A stretch of DNA of 64,000 nucleotides from Erwinia persicina NBRC 102418 (GTDB lineage Bacteria > Pseudomonadota > Gammaproteobacteria > Enterobacterales > Enterobacteriaceae), in NCBI RefSeq assembly GCF_001571305.1, contig NZ_BCTN01000014.1:62001-126000 (forward strand), given 5' to 3'. Made by a program: the position numbers and the translations under genes. Below the pieces are notes generated by a model. The model made no database searches. It saw only the letters and a program-made list of their open reading frames with translations, and was not told where the DNA came from. Positions 17,457 to 29,567 of the stretch are shown in pieces. The stretch's first letter is position 1; the number at the start of each line of letters is the position of its first letter.

Positions 17457-18458
17457 ATGCTGACTGCACCACTGCTTAGTGTTGTTGTTCCTCTCTATAA
17501 CGCAGGGGCATTATTTGCCCCTTTTATGACCTCCCTGCTAACACAGACCTTTCGCGATCTGGAAATCATTATTGTGGATGATGGGTCGACGGATGGTTCA
17601 GCAGTCAAAGCAGATGAGTATGCCAGCAGGGCTTCTCATATCAGGGTTATCCATCAGGAGAATGGTGGTGTTTCGCGGGCGCGTAACACCGGGATGAAGT
17701 ACATCAGGGGAAAATATGTCACTTTCCCCGATGCGGACGATATTCTTGAACCGGAGATGTACAGCACGTTAGTGGCCATGGCCACCGCCGACGATTTGGA
17801 TGCCGCGCAGTGTAATGCCTGGCGAACCAGTACCCCCGGGAGCAAGGAACAGGTGCTCATTCCTGCCCGCCGGCTACGTTCCACACCGGTCCTCAGTGGT
17901 GCCACCTGGTTAAATCGGGCGCTGAAAACGCATCGCTATCTGCACGTCGTGTGGCTGGGTATATACCGTACCTCTCTCATCCGGCAGCGTGACCTGACCT
18001 TTATACCCGGGCTTCATCATCAGGATATCCTGTGGACCACTGAGTTTATGCTGAATGCACGCCGGGTCAGGTATAACGAGCGCCCCCTTTACAGCTATCT
18101 GTCACACGAACAATCCATCAGCCATCGCCCAAGAACAGGTCTGTCAAATGTTGAGTACCAACGACATTACCTGAAGATTTGCCAAAAACTGGAGGAGATC
18201 AATCAGCAATATAGTCGCTGCGTTAACATTCACCGCTCATTTTATGCACAGATCACCCGGGAAGCACTCACTGTCTGTCACGCTATACGTCGTGAGCCCG
18301 ATGAAGCCGCCAGACAAGCGATGATTGCAGATTTTTGGGCGGCTGAGATGCCCCTCCGAATGCAACGCAATGCACGGGGTTTGCAGCAAAAGTATCATTT
18401 ATTGCTCTGGATGAGCCGCCTGCGCCGCTGGCGAAAATCTGCGCCAGCGCAGACCTGA
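17457..18458 (+). CDS. waaH: WaaH-type LPS glycosyltransferase (GT2)
   Basis: A 333-residue GT-A family 2 transferase. It has SVVVPLYNAGALF, IIIVDDGSTDGS, the DxD-like PDADD near residue 98, and a distinctive central block (HVVWLGIYR, FIPGLHHQDILWTTEFM) closely matching E. coli WaaH (YibD), a glucuronic acid transferase acting on heptose III under phosphate limitation. The start follows GAAAGGAATCTGTC. It is a single-gene unit. In E. coli yibD also lies in the yibQ/tdh/kbl/hldD neighbourhood, supporting orthology. The donor in this organism is inferred. Confidence 0.83.
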   Translation: MLTAPLLSVVVPLYNAGALFAPFMTSLLTQTFRDLEIIIVDDGSTDGSAVKADEYASRASHIRVIHQENGGVSRARNTGMKYIRGKYVTFPDADDILEPEMYSTLVAMATADDLDAAQCNAWRTSTPGSKEQVLIPARRLRSTPVLSGATWLNRALKTHRYLHVVWLGIYRTSLIRQRDLTFIPGLHHQDILWTTEFMLNARRVRYNERPLYSYLSHEQSISHRPRTGLSNVEYQRHYLKICQKLEEINQQYSRCVNIHRSFYAQITREALTVCHAIRREPDEAARQAMIADFWAAEMPLRMQRNARGLQQKYHLLLWMSRLRRWRKSAPAQT

Positions 18459-18619
18459 ACGGATAACCACTCCTTAATCGCGTTGTACATTCAGTAAACC
18501 CACCGGGATGGCTATGAAGTAGCGTGAGAGAGCCAGACTTATCTGCTAACATGCGCCATTATTTCTCTTTTTTCGGCCATCTCTGGACGTAAGTCTCTGT
18601 TCACCTGAAAAACAATGTG

Positions 18620-19894
18620 ATGATTACCATTTATACCGCTCTGCTCTATCTCATTCAGCCTCTTATCTGGCTGCGTCTCTGGCTGCGCGGCAGGAAGGCA
18701 CCCGCCTATCGAAAACGCTGGGCGGAACGTTATGGTTTTTGTGCGGGGAAAGTGAAACCAGACGGTATTCTGCTGCACTCCGTATCTGTGGGCGAAACAC
18801 TGGCCGCGATCCCCCTGGTTCGCGCACTGCGTCATCGTTATCCTCATCTGCCCATCGTGGTTACCACCATGACTCCGACAGGGTCAGAACGTGCCAGCTC
18901 CGCCTTTGGAAAAGATGTCCACCACGTTTACCTGCCCTACGATCTGCCGGGAGCCATGAATCGTTTCTTCGATACCGTACGCCCTCGCCTGGTGATCATC
19001 ATGGAGACCGAACTGTGGCCGAATATGATCACTCAGTTGCATACGCGCAAAATCCCGCTGGTGATTGCCAATGCCCGTTTGTCAGAGCGCTCGGCGAAGG
19101 GCTATGCGAAAATTGGCAAATTCATGAAACGTCTGTTGCAGCGCATCACTCTGATTGCCGCACAGAACCAGGAGGATGGTGAGCGGTTTATCGGCCTGGG
19201 AGTAAAACGCTCGCAGCTGGCCGTCACCGGCAGCCTGAAATTCGATATCTCCGTCACACCAGAGCTGGCGGCACGAGCCATCACACTTCGTCGCCAGTGG
19301 GCGCCGCGCCGTCCGGTATGGATTGCCACCAGTACGCATGAAGGCGAAGAGAGTATTATTCTGGATGCCCACCGCAAGCTGCTGGTTCGGTTCCCTAACC
19401 TGCTGCTGATTCTGGTGCCCCGCCATCCGGAACGTTTTGATGTGGCACGAACGCTGACCCAGAAAGCCGGGTTCAGCTATACCCTTCGAAGCAGCGGCGA
19501 GATCCCGTCTGGCAGTACTCAGGTCGTGATTGGCGATACCATGGGCGAGCTGATGCTGCTGTATGGTATTGCTGATCTGGCCTTCGTTGGTGGTAGCCTC
19601 GTCGAACGCGGCGGCCACAATCCGCTGGAGCCCGCTGCCCATGCCATTCCGGTGCTGATGGGACCACATATCTTTAACTTCAAAGATATCTGTGCCCGCC
19701 TGCAACAGGCCGATGGTCTGATCACCGTAACCGACGCCGACTCGCTGGACAAAGAGATCGGTACATTGCTGACGGATGAAGACTATCGCCTCTATTACGG
19801 CCGCCATGCCGTAGACGTACTGCATCAAAATCAGGGCGCACTTCAGCGCCTGCTGCATTTACTTGAACCTCACCTGCCACAGCGGAATCATTAA
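18620..19894 (+). CDS. waaA: Kdo transferase
   Basis: A 424-residue GT30 enzyme that transfers Kdo from CMP-Kdo to lipid IVA on the inner membrane, essential for lipid A maturation. An N-terminal membrane anchor (YTALLYLIQPLIWLRLWLRG) is followed by HSVSVGET, with the acidic catalytic residue, METELWPN, and the C-terminal GGSLVERGGHNPLEPAA. The ATG at 18620 is used; a GTG one codon earlier is equally possible. It is followed directly by waaE with no gap. Confidence 0.96.
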   Translation: MITIYTALLYLIQPLIWLRLWLRGRKAPAYRKRWAERYGFCAGKVKPDGILLHSVSVGETLAAIPLVRALRHRYPHLPIVVTTMTPTGSERASSAFGKDVHHVYLPYDLPGAMNRFFDTVRPRLVIIMETELWPNMITQLHTRKIPLVIANARLSERSAKGYAKIGKFMKRLLQRITLIAAQNQEDGERFIGLGVKRSQLAVTGSLKFDISVTPELAARAITLRRQWAPRRPVWIATSTHEGEESIILDAHRKLLVRFPNLLLILVPRHPERFDVARTLTQKAGFSYTLRSSGEIPSGSTQVVIGDTMGELMLLYGIADLAFVGGSLVERGGHNPLEPAAHAIPVLMGPHIFNFKDICARLQQADGLITVTDADSLDKEIGTLLTDEDYRLYYGRHAVDVLHQNQGALQRLLHLLEPHLPQRNH

Positions 19895-21147
<1,253 letters not shown>

Positions 21148-21155
21148 AACGCGGT

Positions 21156-21965
21156 TTACTTCTGGCAGTGCCGACAGAAAAAGGTGCTGCGCTGCGCGTG
21201 TTTACTGCTTTCTATCGGCATCCCGCACTGGCGGCAAGGTTCACCCGCACGGCCATATACCTGCAATTCCTGCGCAAAATATCCCGGCTTACCGTCGCTT
21301 TGTAAAAAATCGCGCAGCGTTGTGCCGCCCTGTTCAATAGAGCGCAGCAGTACCGCTTTGATGGTGGCGACCAGCAGCCCGCAATCTGATTCGGTCAGCG
21401 CCATGGCAGGCCGATCGGGCAGGATCCCTGCGACAAACAGTGATTCACTGGCATAAATATTTCCGACGCCGACCACCACTTTGTTATCCATCAGCCAGGG
21501 TTTCACGGGCGTGCGCTTACCCCGCGATTTTTCAAACAGATACTGCGCACAGAACCCTTCACTGAGTGGTTCTGGCCCAAGATGCGACAATACGGAACTG
21601 GCAGCAAGGTCGGGCGCCCACAGCCAGGCACCGAAACGGCGGGGATCGGTATAGCGCAGCACCTTGCCATTACTCATCACCAGATCAACATGATCGTGCT
21701 TTGCCGCAGGAAGATCTTCCGGTAACACTCGCAGGCTGCCCGACATCCCCAGGTGAATGATGATCCATCCCGTTGGCAGTTCCAGCAGCAGGTATTTAGC
21801 CCGACGCTGCACGCTCAGTACGGGCTGATCGCTCAGGGCATGGATTTCCTGAGATACCGGCCAGCGCAGGCGGGAATTACGCACCACAGCATGTAAAATC
21901 GTCGCCCCGACCAGATGCGGCTCAATGCCGCGTCGACTGGTTTCAACCTCTGGTAACTCTGGCAT
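21156..21965 (-). CDS. mutM: Formamidopyrimidine-DNA glycosylase
   Basis: A 269-residue bifunctional glycosylase/AP-lyase that removes 8-oxoguanine. The N-terminus PELPEVET supplies the catalytic proline and glutamate. The [20 protein letters not shown] helix-2-turn-helix is present, and the last 30 residues form the zinc finger (CRQCG and CRHCQ). It is downstream of rpmB-rpmG on the same strand but separated by a strong hairpin terminator. Confidence 0.97.
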   Translation of the reverse strand: MPELPEVETSRRGIEPHLVGATILHAVVRNSRLRWPVSQEIHALSDQPVLSVQRRAKYLLLELPTGWIIIHLGMSGSLRVLPEDLPAAKHDHVDLVMSNGKVLRYTDPRRFGAWLWAPDLAASSVLSHLGPEPLSEGFCAQYLFEKSRGKRTPVKPWLMDNKVVVGVGNIYASESLFVAGILPDRPAMALTESDCGLLVATIKAVLLRSIEQGGTTLRDFLQSDGKPGYFAQELQVYGRAGEPCRQCGMPIESSKHAQRSTFFCRHCQK

Positions 21966-22033
21966 TGCCCTGTCTCCGTCTCGCGCTGTCAGCGCTTCGC
22001 TTTAACCACGTATTCTATAAGAAAAGCTGAAAA

Positions 22034-22063
22034 CAAAAAAACCCGGCCGGGGCCGGGTTTTTT
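22034..22063. terminator. Bidirectional intrinsic terminator between rpmG and mutM
   Basis: AACCCGGC and GCCGGGTT with a CGGG loop, flanked by an A-run on the left and a T-run on the right, so it has the terminator form on both strands. It should end most rpmB-rpmG transcription before mutM. Confidence 0.85.
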
Positions 22064-22079
22064 TATCCACTCAGATTAA

Positions 22080-22250
<171 letters not shown>

Positions 22251-22263
22251 TCAGTTCCTTACC

Positions 22264-22521
<258 letters not shown>

Positions 22522-22644
22522 TCAGCTCGAGCTTTAAAAATAAGGTTCTGGCCGCCTCGTCAGGCTTATAGCCCATCCAGGCGAGTTCTATGTGAACCCG
22601 CTGAGTAGGCTCAACGCCAAACCCGAGATTCTCAAAGGTGGCGT

Positions 22645-22673
22645 AGTATACGCCCTGTAGCGCGAGTGCTCAA
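22645..22673 (-). promoter_or_regulatory. Sigma-70 promoter of rpmB
   Basis: On the minus strand TTGAGC is followed after 17 bases by TATACT, a near-consensus pair about 145 bases upstream of rpmB. The surrounding 296-base gap (22501-22796) shows no other gene. Confidence 0.65.
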
Positions 22674-22796
22674 GTCCCGAACAGATAAAGATCCCTCAGG
22701 ATCGCGTACTATTGTCTCTTTTGTACGGGAATTGCACTGTTCAGACGGTAAAAAAGTGAAATTAAACCGCAACATGGTTAAATAGCACCCAATCCG

Positions 22797-23468
22797 TTAT
22801 AGCCAACTTCGCTCCGCAAAAGAGACATATTCACCCCGGCCAATCACAATATGGTCAAGTACCCGAATATTCATCAGGGAACAGGCACGCACGATTTGTT
22901 GCGTAATATGGCGATCGGCACGGCTGGGTTCAGCCAGTCCAGACGGATGATTATGCGCCAGAATGAGCGCCGCTGCATTCCGTTTTAGCGCTTCACGTAC
23001 AATCTCACGCGGATGCACCTCTACGCTGTTGAAAGTGCCGCTGAACATTTCGCTGGTATGAATAATCCGATGCTGATTATCAAAAAAAACCACCTGAAAG
23101 ATTTCCCGTTCCCGATGCGCCAGCGAACTGTTGAAGTAATCCAGCATCTGTCCCGTACTGCTGACCACGCGATTTTCCAGCGCTTCCCGACAGGTAAAGC
23201 AGCGCCGCGCCAGTTCCGCCACCGCATTCAGCTGTGCATACTTTGCGGTGCCCATCCCGTAGATCGCTTTTAAATCCTCAGGCGGCGCGGTCAGCAGTCG
23301 ATGGAGTGAACCAAACTTATCCAGTAACTGCTCCGCCAGTGCCATCACATGGACCCCGCGAGAACCAATGCGCAGGAAAATAGCGAGTAGCTCAACATCA
23401 CTTAACGCTTGTGCGCCGCATTCTGACAATTTTTCTCGCGGGGGGAGACCCAGCCAATGCTCGTTCAT
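22797..23468 (-). CDS. radC: RadC family JAB-domain protein
   Basis: A 223-residue protein with an N-terminal helix-hairpin-helix region and a C-terminal JAB/MPN metalloprotease-like domain ([17 protein letters not shown], then a late Asp). The biochemical role is unresolved; the old link to recombination repair is doubtful. The ATG at 23468 is preceded by AAGGAG and gives the family length; an upstream in-frame start at 23501 lacks support. It is divergent from coaBC. Confidence 0.94.
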   Translation of the reverse strand: MNEHWLGLPPREKLSECGAQALSDVELLAIFLRIGSRGVHVMALAEQLLDKFGSLHRLLTAPPEDLKAIYGMGTAKYAQLNAVAELARRCFTCREALENRVVSSTGQMLDYFNSSLAHREREIFQVVFFDNQHRIIHTSEMFSGTFNSVEVHPREIVREALKRNAAALILAHNHPSGLAEPSRADRHITQQIVRACSLMNIRVLDHIVIGRGEYVSFAERSWL

Positions 23469-23656
23469 TTTTTCTTCTCCTTCCTGAATGAGAAAAAGCA
23501 TGTCATTATATACAGTAGTTTCCTATCAGAACGTGCCAGCTTTACGTGCTGGCTCGCAAATATTGTGCAGTACTCACCCCAACGTAGGAGTGTGATAAAA
23601 TACGGGGATGACGGCGCTACGGCACCGGGCGGGCTTAACAGAAGGCGAACAGCAAA

Positions 23657-24871
23657 ATGATGGGATTAACCGGAAAGCGTATTGTCCTTGGCGTCAGCGG
23701 CGGCATTGCGGCCTATAAAACACCGGAACTGGTACGCCGTCTGCGCGACCGCGGTGCGGATGTTCGGGTCGTGATGACCGATGCAGCAAAAGCCTTTATT
23801 ACCCCGCTCAGTCTGCAGGCGGTATCGGGTTATCCGGTATCCGACGATTTGCTCGACCCGGCGGCCGAAGCCGCAATGGGTCATATCGAACTGGGGAAAT
23901 GGGCTGATCTGATCATACTCGCCCCGGCAACCGCCGACCTGATTGCGCGCGTCGCCGCCGGTATGGCCAACGACCTGTTGACCACCGTCTGCCTCGCAAC
24001 ACCGGCGCCTGTGGCCATTGTCCCGGCAATGAATCAGCAGATGTATCGCGCCCTGCCAACACAGCACAATATCAACCTGCTGGCACAGCGTGGCATGTTG
24101 ATCTGGGGCCCGGACAGCGGGAGCCAGGCCTGCGGCGATATCGGGCCGGGGCGAATGCTTGATCCGCTGGCGATAGTGGACCTGGCCGTAGGCTGGGCGG
24201 CCCCGATCAACGATCTGCAACATCTCAATATTATGATCACCGCTGGCCCGACCCGGGAAGCCCTCGACCCGGTGCGTTTTATCAGTAACCACAGCAGTGG
24301 AAAAATGGGGTTTTCCCTTGCTGCCGCCGCTGCAAAGCGCGGCGCAAAAGTGACGCTTATCGCCGGCCCGGTAGGGTTAACGACACCCTCAGGTGTTGAT
24401 CGCATTGATGTGATCACGGCGCTGGAGATGGAGCAGGCGGTGATGGCACAGGCCAGGAACCAGCACATTTTTATTGGCTGTGCTGCGGTTGCAGACTACC
24501 GGGCGGCGGCTGTGGCGGAAGAAAAAATCAAAAAGCAGGGGGATGAAATCACTCTGCGAATGATAAAAAATCCGGATATTGTGGCCGGTGTAGCAGCAAT
24601 GCAGCAGGGCAGGCCCTATGTGGTAGGATTTGCCGCTGAAACCCAGAATGTGGAAGAATACGCGCAAGAAAAACGGACACGTAAAAACCTGGACGTGATC
24701 TGCGCTAACGATGTTTCCAAAACCGGGCAGGGTTTCAATAGTGATACCAATGCTCTCCACCTTTTTTGGCAAAAGGGAGATAAGGTCTTACCGCTGTGCG
24801 ATAAGTCACTCCTTGGCCAACAGTTATTAGACGAGATTGTCAGCCTTTATGATGAAAAAAATCGACGTTAA
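23657..24871 (+). CDS. coaBC: Bifunctional phosphopantothenoylcysteine decarboxylase/synthetase
   Basis: A 404-residue two-domain enzyme: CoaC (residues 1-190, flavoprotein; [30 protein letters not shown]) and CoaB (from about 195; [20 protein letters not shown], ending in the AANDVS-like CANDVSKTG). It converts phosphopantothenate to phosphopantetheine in CoA synthesis, the pathway completed by coaD in this same window. Its 3' end overlaps dut. Confidence 0.97.
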   Translation: MMGLTGKRIVLGVSGGIAAYKTPELVRRLRDRGADVRVVMTDAAKAFITPLSLQAVSGYPVSDDLLDPAAEAAMGHIELGKWADLIILAPATADLIARVAAGMANDLLTTVCLATPAPVAIVPAMNQQMYRALPTQHNINLLAQRGMLIWGPDSGSQACGDIGPGRMLDPLAIVDLAVGWAAPINDLQHLNIMITAGPTREALDPVRFISNHSSGKMGFSLAAAAAKRGAKVTLIAGPVGLTTPSGVDRIDVITALEMEQAVMAQARNQHIFIGCAAVADYRAAAVAEEKIKKQGDEITLRMIKNPDIVAGVAAMQQGRPYVVGFAAETQNVEEYAQEKRTRKNLDVICANDVSKTGQGFNSDTNALHLFWQKGDKVLPLCDKSLLGQQLLDEIVSLYDEKNRR

Positions 24872-25307
24872 AATCCTTGATGCGCGTGTCGGTACAGCTT
24901 TTCCCTTACCGACCTATGCCACATCGGGATCGGCCGGGCTCGATCTGCGCGCCTGCCTGGATGAAGCTTTCGTCCTCGAGCCCGGCGTGACCACGTTGGT
25001 ACCAACGGGTTTAGCGATTCATATTGCTGACCCACAGCTCGCTGCCGTTATCCTGCCACGTTCGGGATTGGGCCATAAACATGGCGTTGTGCTTGGTAAC
25101 CTGGTGGGCCTGATCGACTCCGATTATCAGGGCCAGCTGATGGTTTCCGTCTGGAACCGTGGGCAGGACTCCTTTACTATCGAACCGGGCGAACGTATTG
25201 CACAAATGGTTTTCGTGCCCGTCGTCCAGGCAGAGTTCAATCTGGTCAACGACTTTGATTCCAGCGTACGCGGCGAAGGTGGTTTCGGCCATTCTGGTCG
25301 CCAGTAG
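24852..25307 (+). CDS. dut: Deoxyuridine 5'-triphosphate nucleotidohydrolase
   Basis: A 151-residue trimeric dUTPase hydrolysing dUTP to dUMP and PPi. All five motifs are seen: [35 protein letters not shown] and the C-terminal [13 protein letters not shown] 24852 (MKKID) or 24849 (MMKKID) are both possible; a further upstream start would overlap coaBC more and is not conserved. It overlaps the coaBC 3' end by about 20 bases. Confidence 0.96.
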   Translation: MKKIDVKILDARVGTAFPLPTYATSGSAGLDLRACLDEAFVLEPGVTTLVPTGLAIHIADPQLAAVILPRSGLGHKHGVVLGNLVGLIDSDYQGQLMVSVWNRGQDSFTIEPGERIAQMVFVPVVQAEFNLVNDFDSSVRGEGGFGHSGRQ

Positions 25308-25345
25308 CTCTCCACTGCTCTCACAATGACGATAAACTGCATTTT

Positions 25346-25374
25346 ACGTCCGTGAACCTCGTGCTCACGGACGT
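25346..25374. repeat. 10-bp perfect inverted repeat between dut and slmA
   Basis: ACGTCCGTGA and TCACGGACGT flank a 9-base loop. It has no T-run on either side, so it is not a standard terminator. It sits 52 bases before the slmA start and could be an operator or an mRNA-processing stem. Confidence 0.5.
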
Positions 25375-25425
25375 TGAGTGGGCCTTTGCCCGTTTATGGT
25401 GATGTTTTCAGGGGTCTTTTAAGAC

Positions 25426-26022
25426 ATGGTTGAAAAAAAGAGTGCGAAACGGAATCGCCGTGAAGAAATCCTGCAGGCGCTGGCACAAATGCTGGAATCC
25501 AGCGATGGAAGTCAGCGAATTACTACGGCCAAACTGGCGGCCAGTGTTGGGGTTTCTGAAGCGGCGCTTTACCGGCATTTTCCCAGTAAAACCAAGATGT
25601 TTGACAGCCTTATCGAGTTTATCGAAGATAGCCTGATTACGCGCATCAATCTGATTCTGAAAGACGAAAAAGAGACGCTGCCGCGCTTACGTATGATCAC
25701 TCAGTTAATTCTGGGCTTTGGTGAGCGTAATCCGGGTTTAACACGCATTTTGACCGGGCATGCGCTGATGTTCGAACAGGATCGCCTGCAGGGACGTATC
25801 AACCAGCTTTTTGAGCGCATCGAAGTTCAGCTACGCCAGGTGATGCGTGAAAAGAAAATGCGCGAAGGTGAAGGGTTCATTACGGATGAAACCCTGCTGG
25901 CCAGTCAGCTACTGGCCTTCTGCGAAGGGCTGCTGTCACGCTTTGTTCGTTCAGAGTTTCGTTATCGCCCTACCGTTGATTTCGATGTGCGCTGGCCGCT
26001 ACTGGCCGCTCAGCTCGTCTGA
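25426..26022 (+). CDS. slmA: Nucleoid occlusion factor SlmA
   Basis: A 198-residue TetR-family DNA-binding protein that blocks FtsZ ring assembly over unsegregated nucleoids when bound to its DNA sites. It has the N-terminal helix-turn-helix ([20 protein letters not shown]) and an all-helical C-terminal domain; length equals E. coli SlmA. It is third in the coaBC-dut-slmA direction and convergent with pyrE. Confidence 0.97.
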   Translation: MVEKKSAKRNRREEILQALAQMLESSDGSQRITTAKLAASVGVSEAALYRHFPSKTKMFDSLIEFIEDSLITRINLILKDEKETLPRLRMITQLILGFGERNPGLTRILTGHALMFEQDRLQGRINQLFERIEVQLRQVMREKKMREGEGFITDETLLASQLLAFCEGLLSRFVRSEFRYRPTVDFDVRWPLLAAQLV

Positions 26023-26079
26023 CATTACGCATCAATCGTCAAAGGGCAGTCCGGAGAAAAGGATCAGCCCCTACGTTAT

Positions 26080-26103
26080 GGCGGGCTTATTTTCCGGCCC
26101 GCC
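26080..26103. terminator. GC-rich hairpin between convergent slmA and pyrE
   Basis: GGCGGGC and GCCCGCC pair around a 10-base loop containing TTATTTT, within the 101-base gap. There is no T-run outside the stem, so the terminator role is tentative. Confidence 0.4.
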
Positions 26104-26123
26104 CGCATCATTGGGAATGCTTC

Positions 26124-26765
26124 TTAAATGCCAAATTCGCTGCGATAAGCACGTACCGCCACGAGATGATCGGCCATTTCGGGCTTTTCTTCGAGGTAAG
26201 CAATCAGCTCTTTAAGCGTAATGATCGAAATCACTTTGCAGCCGTAGTCCCGTTCCACTTCCTGAATCGCAGAAATATCCCCCTGTCCCCGCTCCTGACG
26301 ATCGAGAGAAATCAGCACGCCGGCCAGCGTCGCCTGATGGGCCGCGATAATTTCCATTGATTCCCGGATCGCCGTTCCCGCCGTAATCACATCGTCCACC
26401 AGCATAATCTTACCCTGCAGTGGGCTGCCCACCAGCGTGCCGCCCTCGCCATGGGTTTTGGCTTCTTTGCGGTTGAAGCAGTAAGGCACATCACGATCGT
26501 GGTGATCGGCCAGCGCCACCACGGTGGTTGTGGCAATCGGAATGCCTTTATAAGCCGGACCAAAGACCAGATCGAAATCAATACCTGAATCCACCAGCGC
26601 CTGGGCATAGAAACGCCCCAGCAGGGCGAGGTCACGCCCGGTATTGAACAGTCCGGCGTTAAAGAAATAAGGGCTTTTACGCCCTGATTTCAGCGTGAAC
26701 TCACCAAACTTCAGCACCTGCTTGTTGATGGCGAATTCGATAAATTGGCGCTGCCAGGCTTTCAT
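26124..26765 (-). CDS. pyrE: Orotate phosphoribosyltransferase
   Basis: A 213-residue enzyme joining orotate and PRPP to make OMP in pyrimidine synthesis. It has [20 protein letters not shown] and the PRPP-binding [12 protein letters not shown]. The ATG at 26765 follows GAGGAAGATGAC and gives the exact family length; the frame extends 14 codons upstream into the attenuator. It is downstream of rph with an intrinsic hairpin between them. Confidence 0.97.
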   Translation of the reverse strand: MKAWQRQFIEFAINKQVLKFGEFTLKSGRKSPYFFNAGLFNTGRDLALLGRFYAQALVDSGIDFDLVFGPAYKGIPIATTTVVALADHHDRDVPYCFNRKEAKTHGEGGTLVGSPLQGKIMLVDDVITAGTAIRESMEIIAAHQATLAGVLISLDRQERGQGDISAIQEVERDYGCKVISIITLKELIAYLEEKPEMADHLVAVRAYRSEFGI

Positions 26766-26790
26766 GTCATCTTCCTCAAAATAATGGCGT

Positions 26791-26815
26791 AAAAAAGGCG
26801 ACTTCATCGTCGCCT
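26791..26815 (-). terminator. pyrE attenuator
   Basis: On the minus strand AGGCGAC and GTCGCCT (6-base loop) run into six T residues, between the rph stop and the pyrE start. In E. coli the equivalent terminator is controlled by UTP level through coupling of ribosomes translating rph to RNA polymerase. The same arrangement is seen here. Confidence 0.85.
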
Positions 26816-26822
26816 GATATAA

Positions 26823-27539
26823 TCAGTTGGCCAGCGCCGCTTTTTGCGCTGCAACCAGCGTATCAATACCGCCCCGCGCCAGCGCCAGCAGTTTCAGCAA
26901 CTCGTCGTGGCTGAACGGCTCACCCTCTGCCGTACCCTGTACCTCTATCATGCGGCCATCTTCAGTCATCACCACATTCATATCGGTTTCTGCAGCAGCA
27001 TCTTCCACATACTCGAGATCGCAGAGTGCTTCACCCTTTACGATACCCACAGAGATAGCGGCTACCATGCCTTTCATCGGGTTGGCTTTCAGTTTGCCGA
27101 TAGAGACCAGGTGGTTCAGCGCGTCGGTCAGCGCCACACAGGCACCGGTAATGGAGGCTGTGCGGGTACCGCCGTCGGCCTGCAGCACGTCGCAGTCGAG
27201 GGTGATGGTGAACTCCCCCAGGGCTTTAAGATCGATGGCAGCACGCAGTGAACGGGCAATCAGACGCTGGATCTCCAGGGTACGTCCGCCCTGCTTCCCT
27301 TTGGCCGCTTCACGCGCGTTACGGCTGTGAGTGGCTCGGGGCAGCATACCGTATTCCGCAGTGACCCACCCCTGGCCCTGGCCTTTCAGAAAGCGTGGTA
27401 CACCTTCTTCGATGGTGGCGGTGCACAGGACTTTGGTATCACCGAATTCAACCAGCACAGAGCCTTCTGCGTGTTTGGTGTAATGACGGGTCAGGGTGAC
27501 GGGACGCACCTGTTGTGCGCTACGACCTGATGGACGCAT
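26823..27539 (-). CDS. rph: Ribonuclease PH
   Basis: A 238-residue phosphorolytic 3'-5' exoribonuclease that trims tRNA 3' ends. It has [14 protein letters not shown] at the N-terminus, [12 protein letters not shown] and [17 protein letters not shown] in the RNase PH core. The frame is intact to the end, unlike the frameshifted rph of E. coli K-12, so both the enzyme and coupling to pyrE should be normal. The start follows GGAGAGAAATT. Confidence 0.96.
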   Translation of the reverse strand: MRPSGRSAQQVRPVTLTRHYTKHAEGSVLVEFGDTKVLCTATIEEGVPRFLKGQGQGWVTAEYGMLPRATHSRNAREAAKGKQGGRTLEIQRLIARSLRAAIDLKALGEFTITLDCDVLQADGGTRTASITGACVALTDALNHLVSIGKLKANPMKGMVAAISVGIVKGEALCDLEYVEDAAAETDMNVVMTEDGRMIEVQGTAEGEPFSHDELLKLLALARGGIDTLVAAQKAALAN

Positions 27540-27750
27540 AATTTCTCTCCGGCTAGCTAAACATAATTGGCTGCGCATTATACGGATTTCGCCGCGGATT
27601 GCCTATCACAGGTGACCATCTGAGCAGGTTGTTATGCGAATGCCGTCTGTTTAAACGTTAAAACAGCAAGATAGCCTGCTACAGGGTGTAAAGCATACCG
27701 AAATATGGCTAAATGCTCCTCTTCGATAATTCCTCATGCCGGACCTGTGT

Positions 27751-28935
27751 ATGACTTCTGTTTTCCATTTTATTCTGGCGCTGGCCATTATCTTCGGCCT
27801 GGCGTTACTGTTCAGTAATGACCGTAAAAAAATTCGCCCGCGCGTACTGCTGCAGCTGGTGGTAATTGAAGGCGCTCTGGCCTGGTTCTTCCTGCACGCC
27901 TCTGCCGGACTGACCATTGTTACCGCATTTTCCGGTTTCTTTGAAGTGCTGCTTAAGTACGCGGCGAAGGGCACCGACTTTGTCTTTGGCGGCATGGCGG
28001 CACAGGGAATGGCCTTTATCTTCCTCGGCGTGCTCTGCCCGATCGTGTTTATCTCCGCGCTTATCGGCATCCTGCAGCATGTCAAAATTCTGCCAGTGCT
28101 GATCAGAATCGTCGGTACCGTGCTGTCGAAAATCAACGGCATGGGCAAGCTGGAGTCATTTAACGCCGTCAGTACCCTGATCCTCGGGCAGTCAGAAAAC
28201 TTTATTGCCTACAAAGGCATCCTGGCCGATATTTCTCCGCGCCGCCTCTATTCGATGGCCGCAGCGGCGATGTCCACCGTCTCGCTGTCAATTGTCGGTG
28301 CCTATATGTCGATGATCGAGCCACGCTACGTCGTGGCCGCGCTGATCCTCAACATGTTCAGTACCTTTATCATCCTGTCGATCATCAACCCGACGCCGGT
28401 GGGTGATGAGCCGGAAATCCGCCTGGAAAAGCTGCATGAAGACCAGAGCTTCTTTGAAATGCTCGGTGAATACATCCTGGCAGGCTTCAAAGTAGCGATG
28501 ATTATCCTGGCGATGCTGATTGGCTTTATCGCCCTGATTTCCGCCGTCAATGCGGTGTTCCTGGCCGTATTTGGCATCAGTTTCCAGCAGATCCTGGGTT
28601 ATGTGTTCTGGCCGTTTGCCTGGCTGATTGGCATCCCGACCGCGGACGCGCTGTCTGCGGCCAGTATTATGGCGACCAAGCTGGTCACCAACGAGTTTGT
28701 TGCGATGATTGAGCTGAAGAAAATCGCCGCGGAACTGACACCGCGTGGTCTGGGTATTCTGTCGGTGTTCCTGGTTTCCTTCGCCAACTTTGCCTCCATC
28801 GGCATCGTTGCCGGGGCGATCAAAGGGCTGAATGAGCAGCAGGGGAATGTCGTCTCACGCTATGGCCTGAAGCTGATTTACGGATCCACGCTGGTCAGCC
28901 TGCTGTCTGCAGCTTTCGCCGGGCTGGTACTGTAA
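27751..28935 (+). CDS. nupC: Nucleoside permease NupC
   Basis: A 394-residue concentrative nucleoside transporter (proton symporter, inner membrane). Strong landmarks are [56 protein letters not shown] and the C-terminal [20 protein letters not shown], which follow E. coli NupC rather than NupX. The ATG at 27751 ([10 protein letters not shown]) aligns with the E. coli start; an in-frame ATG at 27736 adds five residues. It is an insertion relative to the E. coli rph-yicC order. Confidence 0.93.
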   Translation: MTSVFHFILALAIIFGLALLFSNDRKKIRPRVLLQLVVIEGALAWFFLHASAGLTIVTAFSGFFEVLLKYAAKGTDFVFGGMAAQGMAFIFLGVLCPIVFISALIGILQHVKILPVLIRIVGTVLSKINGMGKLESFNAVSTLILGQSENFIAYKGILADISPRRLYSMAAAAMSTVSLSIVGAYMSMIEPRYVVAALILNMFSTFIILSIINPTPVGDEPEIRLEKLHEDQSFFEMLGEYILAGFKVAMIILAMLIGFIALISAVNAVFLAVFGISFQQILGYVFWPFAWLIGIPTADALSAASIMATKLVTNEFVAMIELKKIAAELTPRGLGILSVFLVSFANFASIGIVAGAIKGLNEQQGNVVSRYGLKLIYGSTLVSLLSAAFAGLVL

Positions 28936-28942
28936 TCACTGA

Positions 28943-28964
28943 ACCCGGCGCCGTCGCGCCGGGT
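28943..28964. terminator. Hairpin between convergent nupC and lipoprotein gene
   Basis: ACCCGGCGC and GCGCCGGGT form a 9-bp perfect stem with a 4-base loop, followed by CTCTTG. It is likely a terminator-like barrier for nupC. Confidence 0.6.
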
Positions 28965-28983
28965 CTCTTGACGGGCAAACACC

Positions 28984-29412
28984 TCAGAATGCCACGCACA
29001 CCGGGGCATCCACCCGCATCACCGAATCCTGGGCAAAACGCTGCTTATAGCGCGCACGCAATGCTTCGATTCCCTGTTCGCTCGCCTGATTAACTGGATG
29101 AATCAGTAACAACGCCTTACTGTTTTCTCGCGCCAGCTTGCCGTCATCTCCCTGCCATTGTCCTTTCGCCGCGAACACGGTCAGGCCCTGTTTAAAGCGC
29201 GGGGTAACCTCATTATCGATGAATGCCTGCCATTCCCCTTCGGTGATCGCGGTTCCCTGGGGACGATTAAGACCGAAATAGAGCGTGGTCTGGCTCATGG
29301 CGTCACCTACCGCGCAGACCGGCTGCACAGCGGGAGGGGACGGCCGATCTGTCACGGTACAGCCTGACAGCGCCAGTAGTACTAAAGAAAAAGTGAGGGC
29401 ACGCGAGGTCAT
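28984..29412 (-). CDS. DUF3574-type lipoprotein
   Basis: A 142-residue protein. The N-terminus MTSRALTFSLVLLALSGC is a lipoprotein signal with lipobox LSGC, so the mature protein starts at Cys18 and is membrane anchored. The rest (TTLYFGLNRP, WQAFIDNEVTPRF, GLTVFAAKGQW, CVAF end) resembles the DUF3574 family, of unknown function. The ATG at 29412 is chosen because AGGAG lies just upstream and the signal peptide begins there; the longer frame adds a non-signal 25 residues. It is divergent from yicC. Confidence 0.82.
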   Translation of the reverse strand: MTSRALTFSLVLLALSGCTVTDRPSPPAVQPVCAVGDAMSQTTLYFGLNRPQGTAITEGEWQAFIDNEVTPRFKQGLTVFAAKGQWQGDDGKLARENSKALLLIHPVNQASEQGIEALRARYKQRFAQDSVMRVDAPVCVAF

Positions 29413-29567
29413 GTTTACTCCTGAAGGTATGGTTGTACTGACGTTCAGCATCTTAAGCTGCTGACCACAAAACGTCAGCCAAAACACCGCCTTTTGACCG
29501 AATTCCTGTTAAGCCGCCGTCAGCACCGCTATAATCGCAGCTACTTTTCTTTAAAACGGTACGCAAA

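Noticed and set aside
19082..19858. 258-residue minus-strand frame opposite waaA
   Set aside because: Fully inside waaA and without a ribosome site or domain; waaA is certain.
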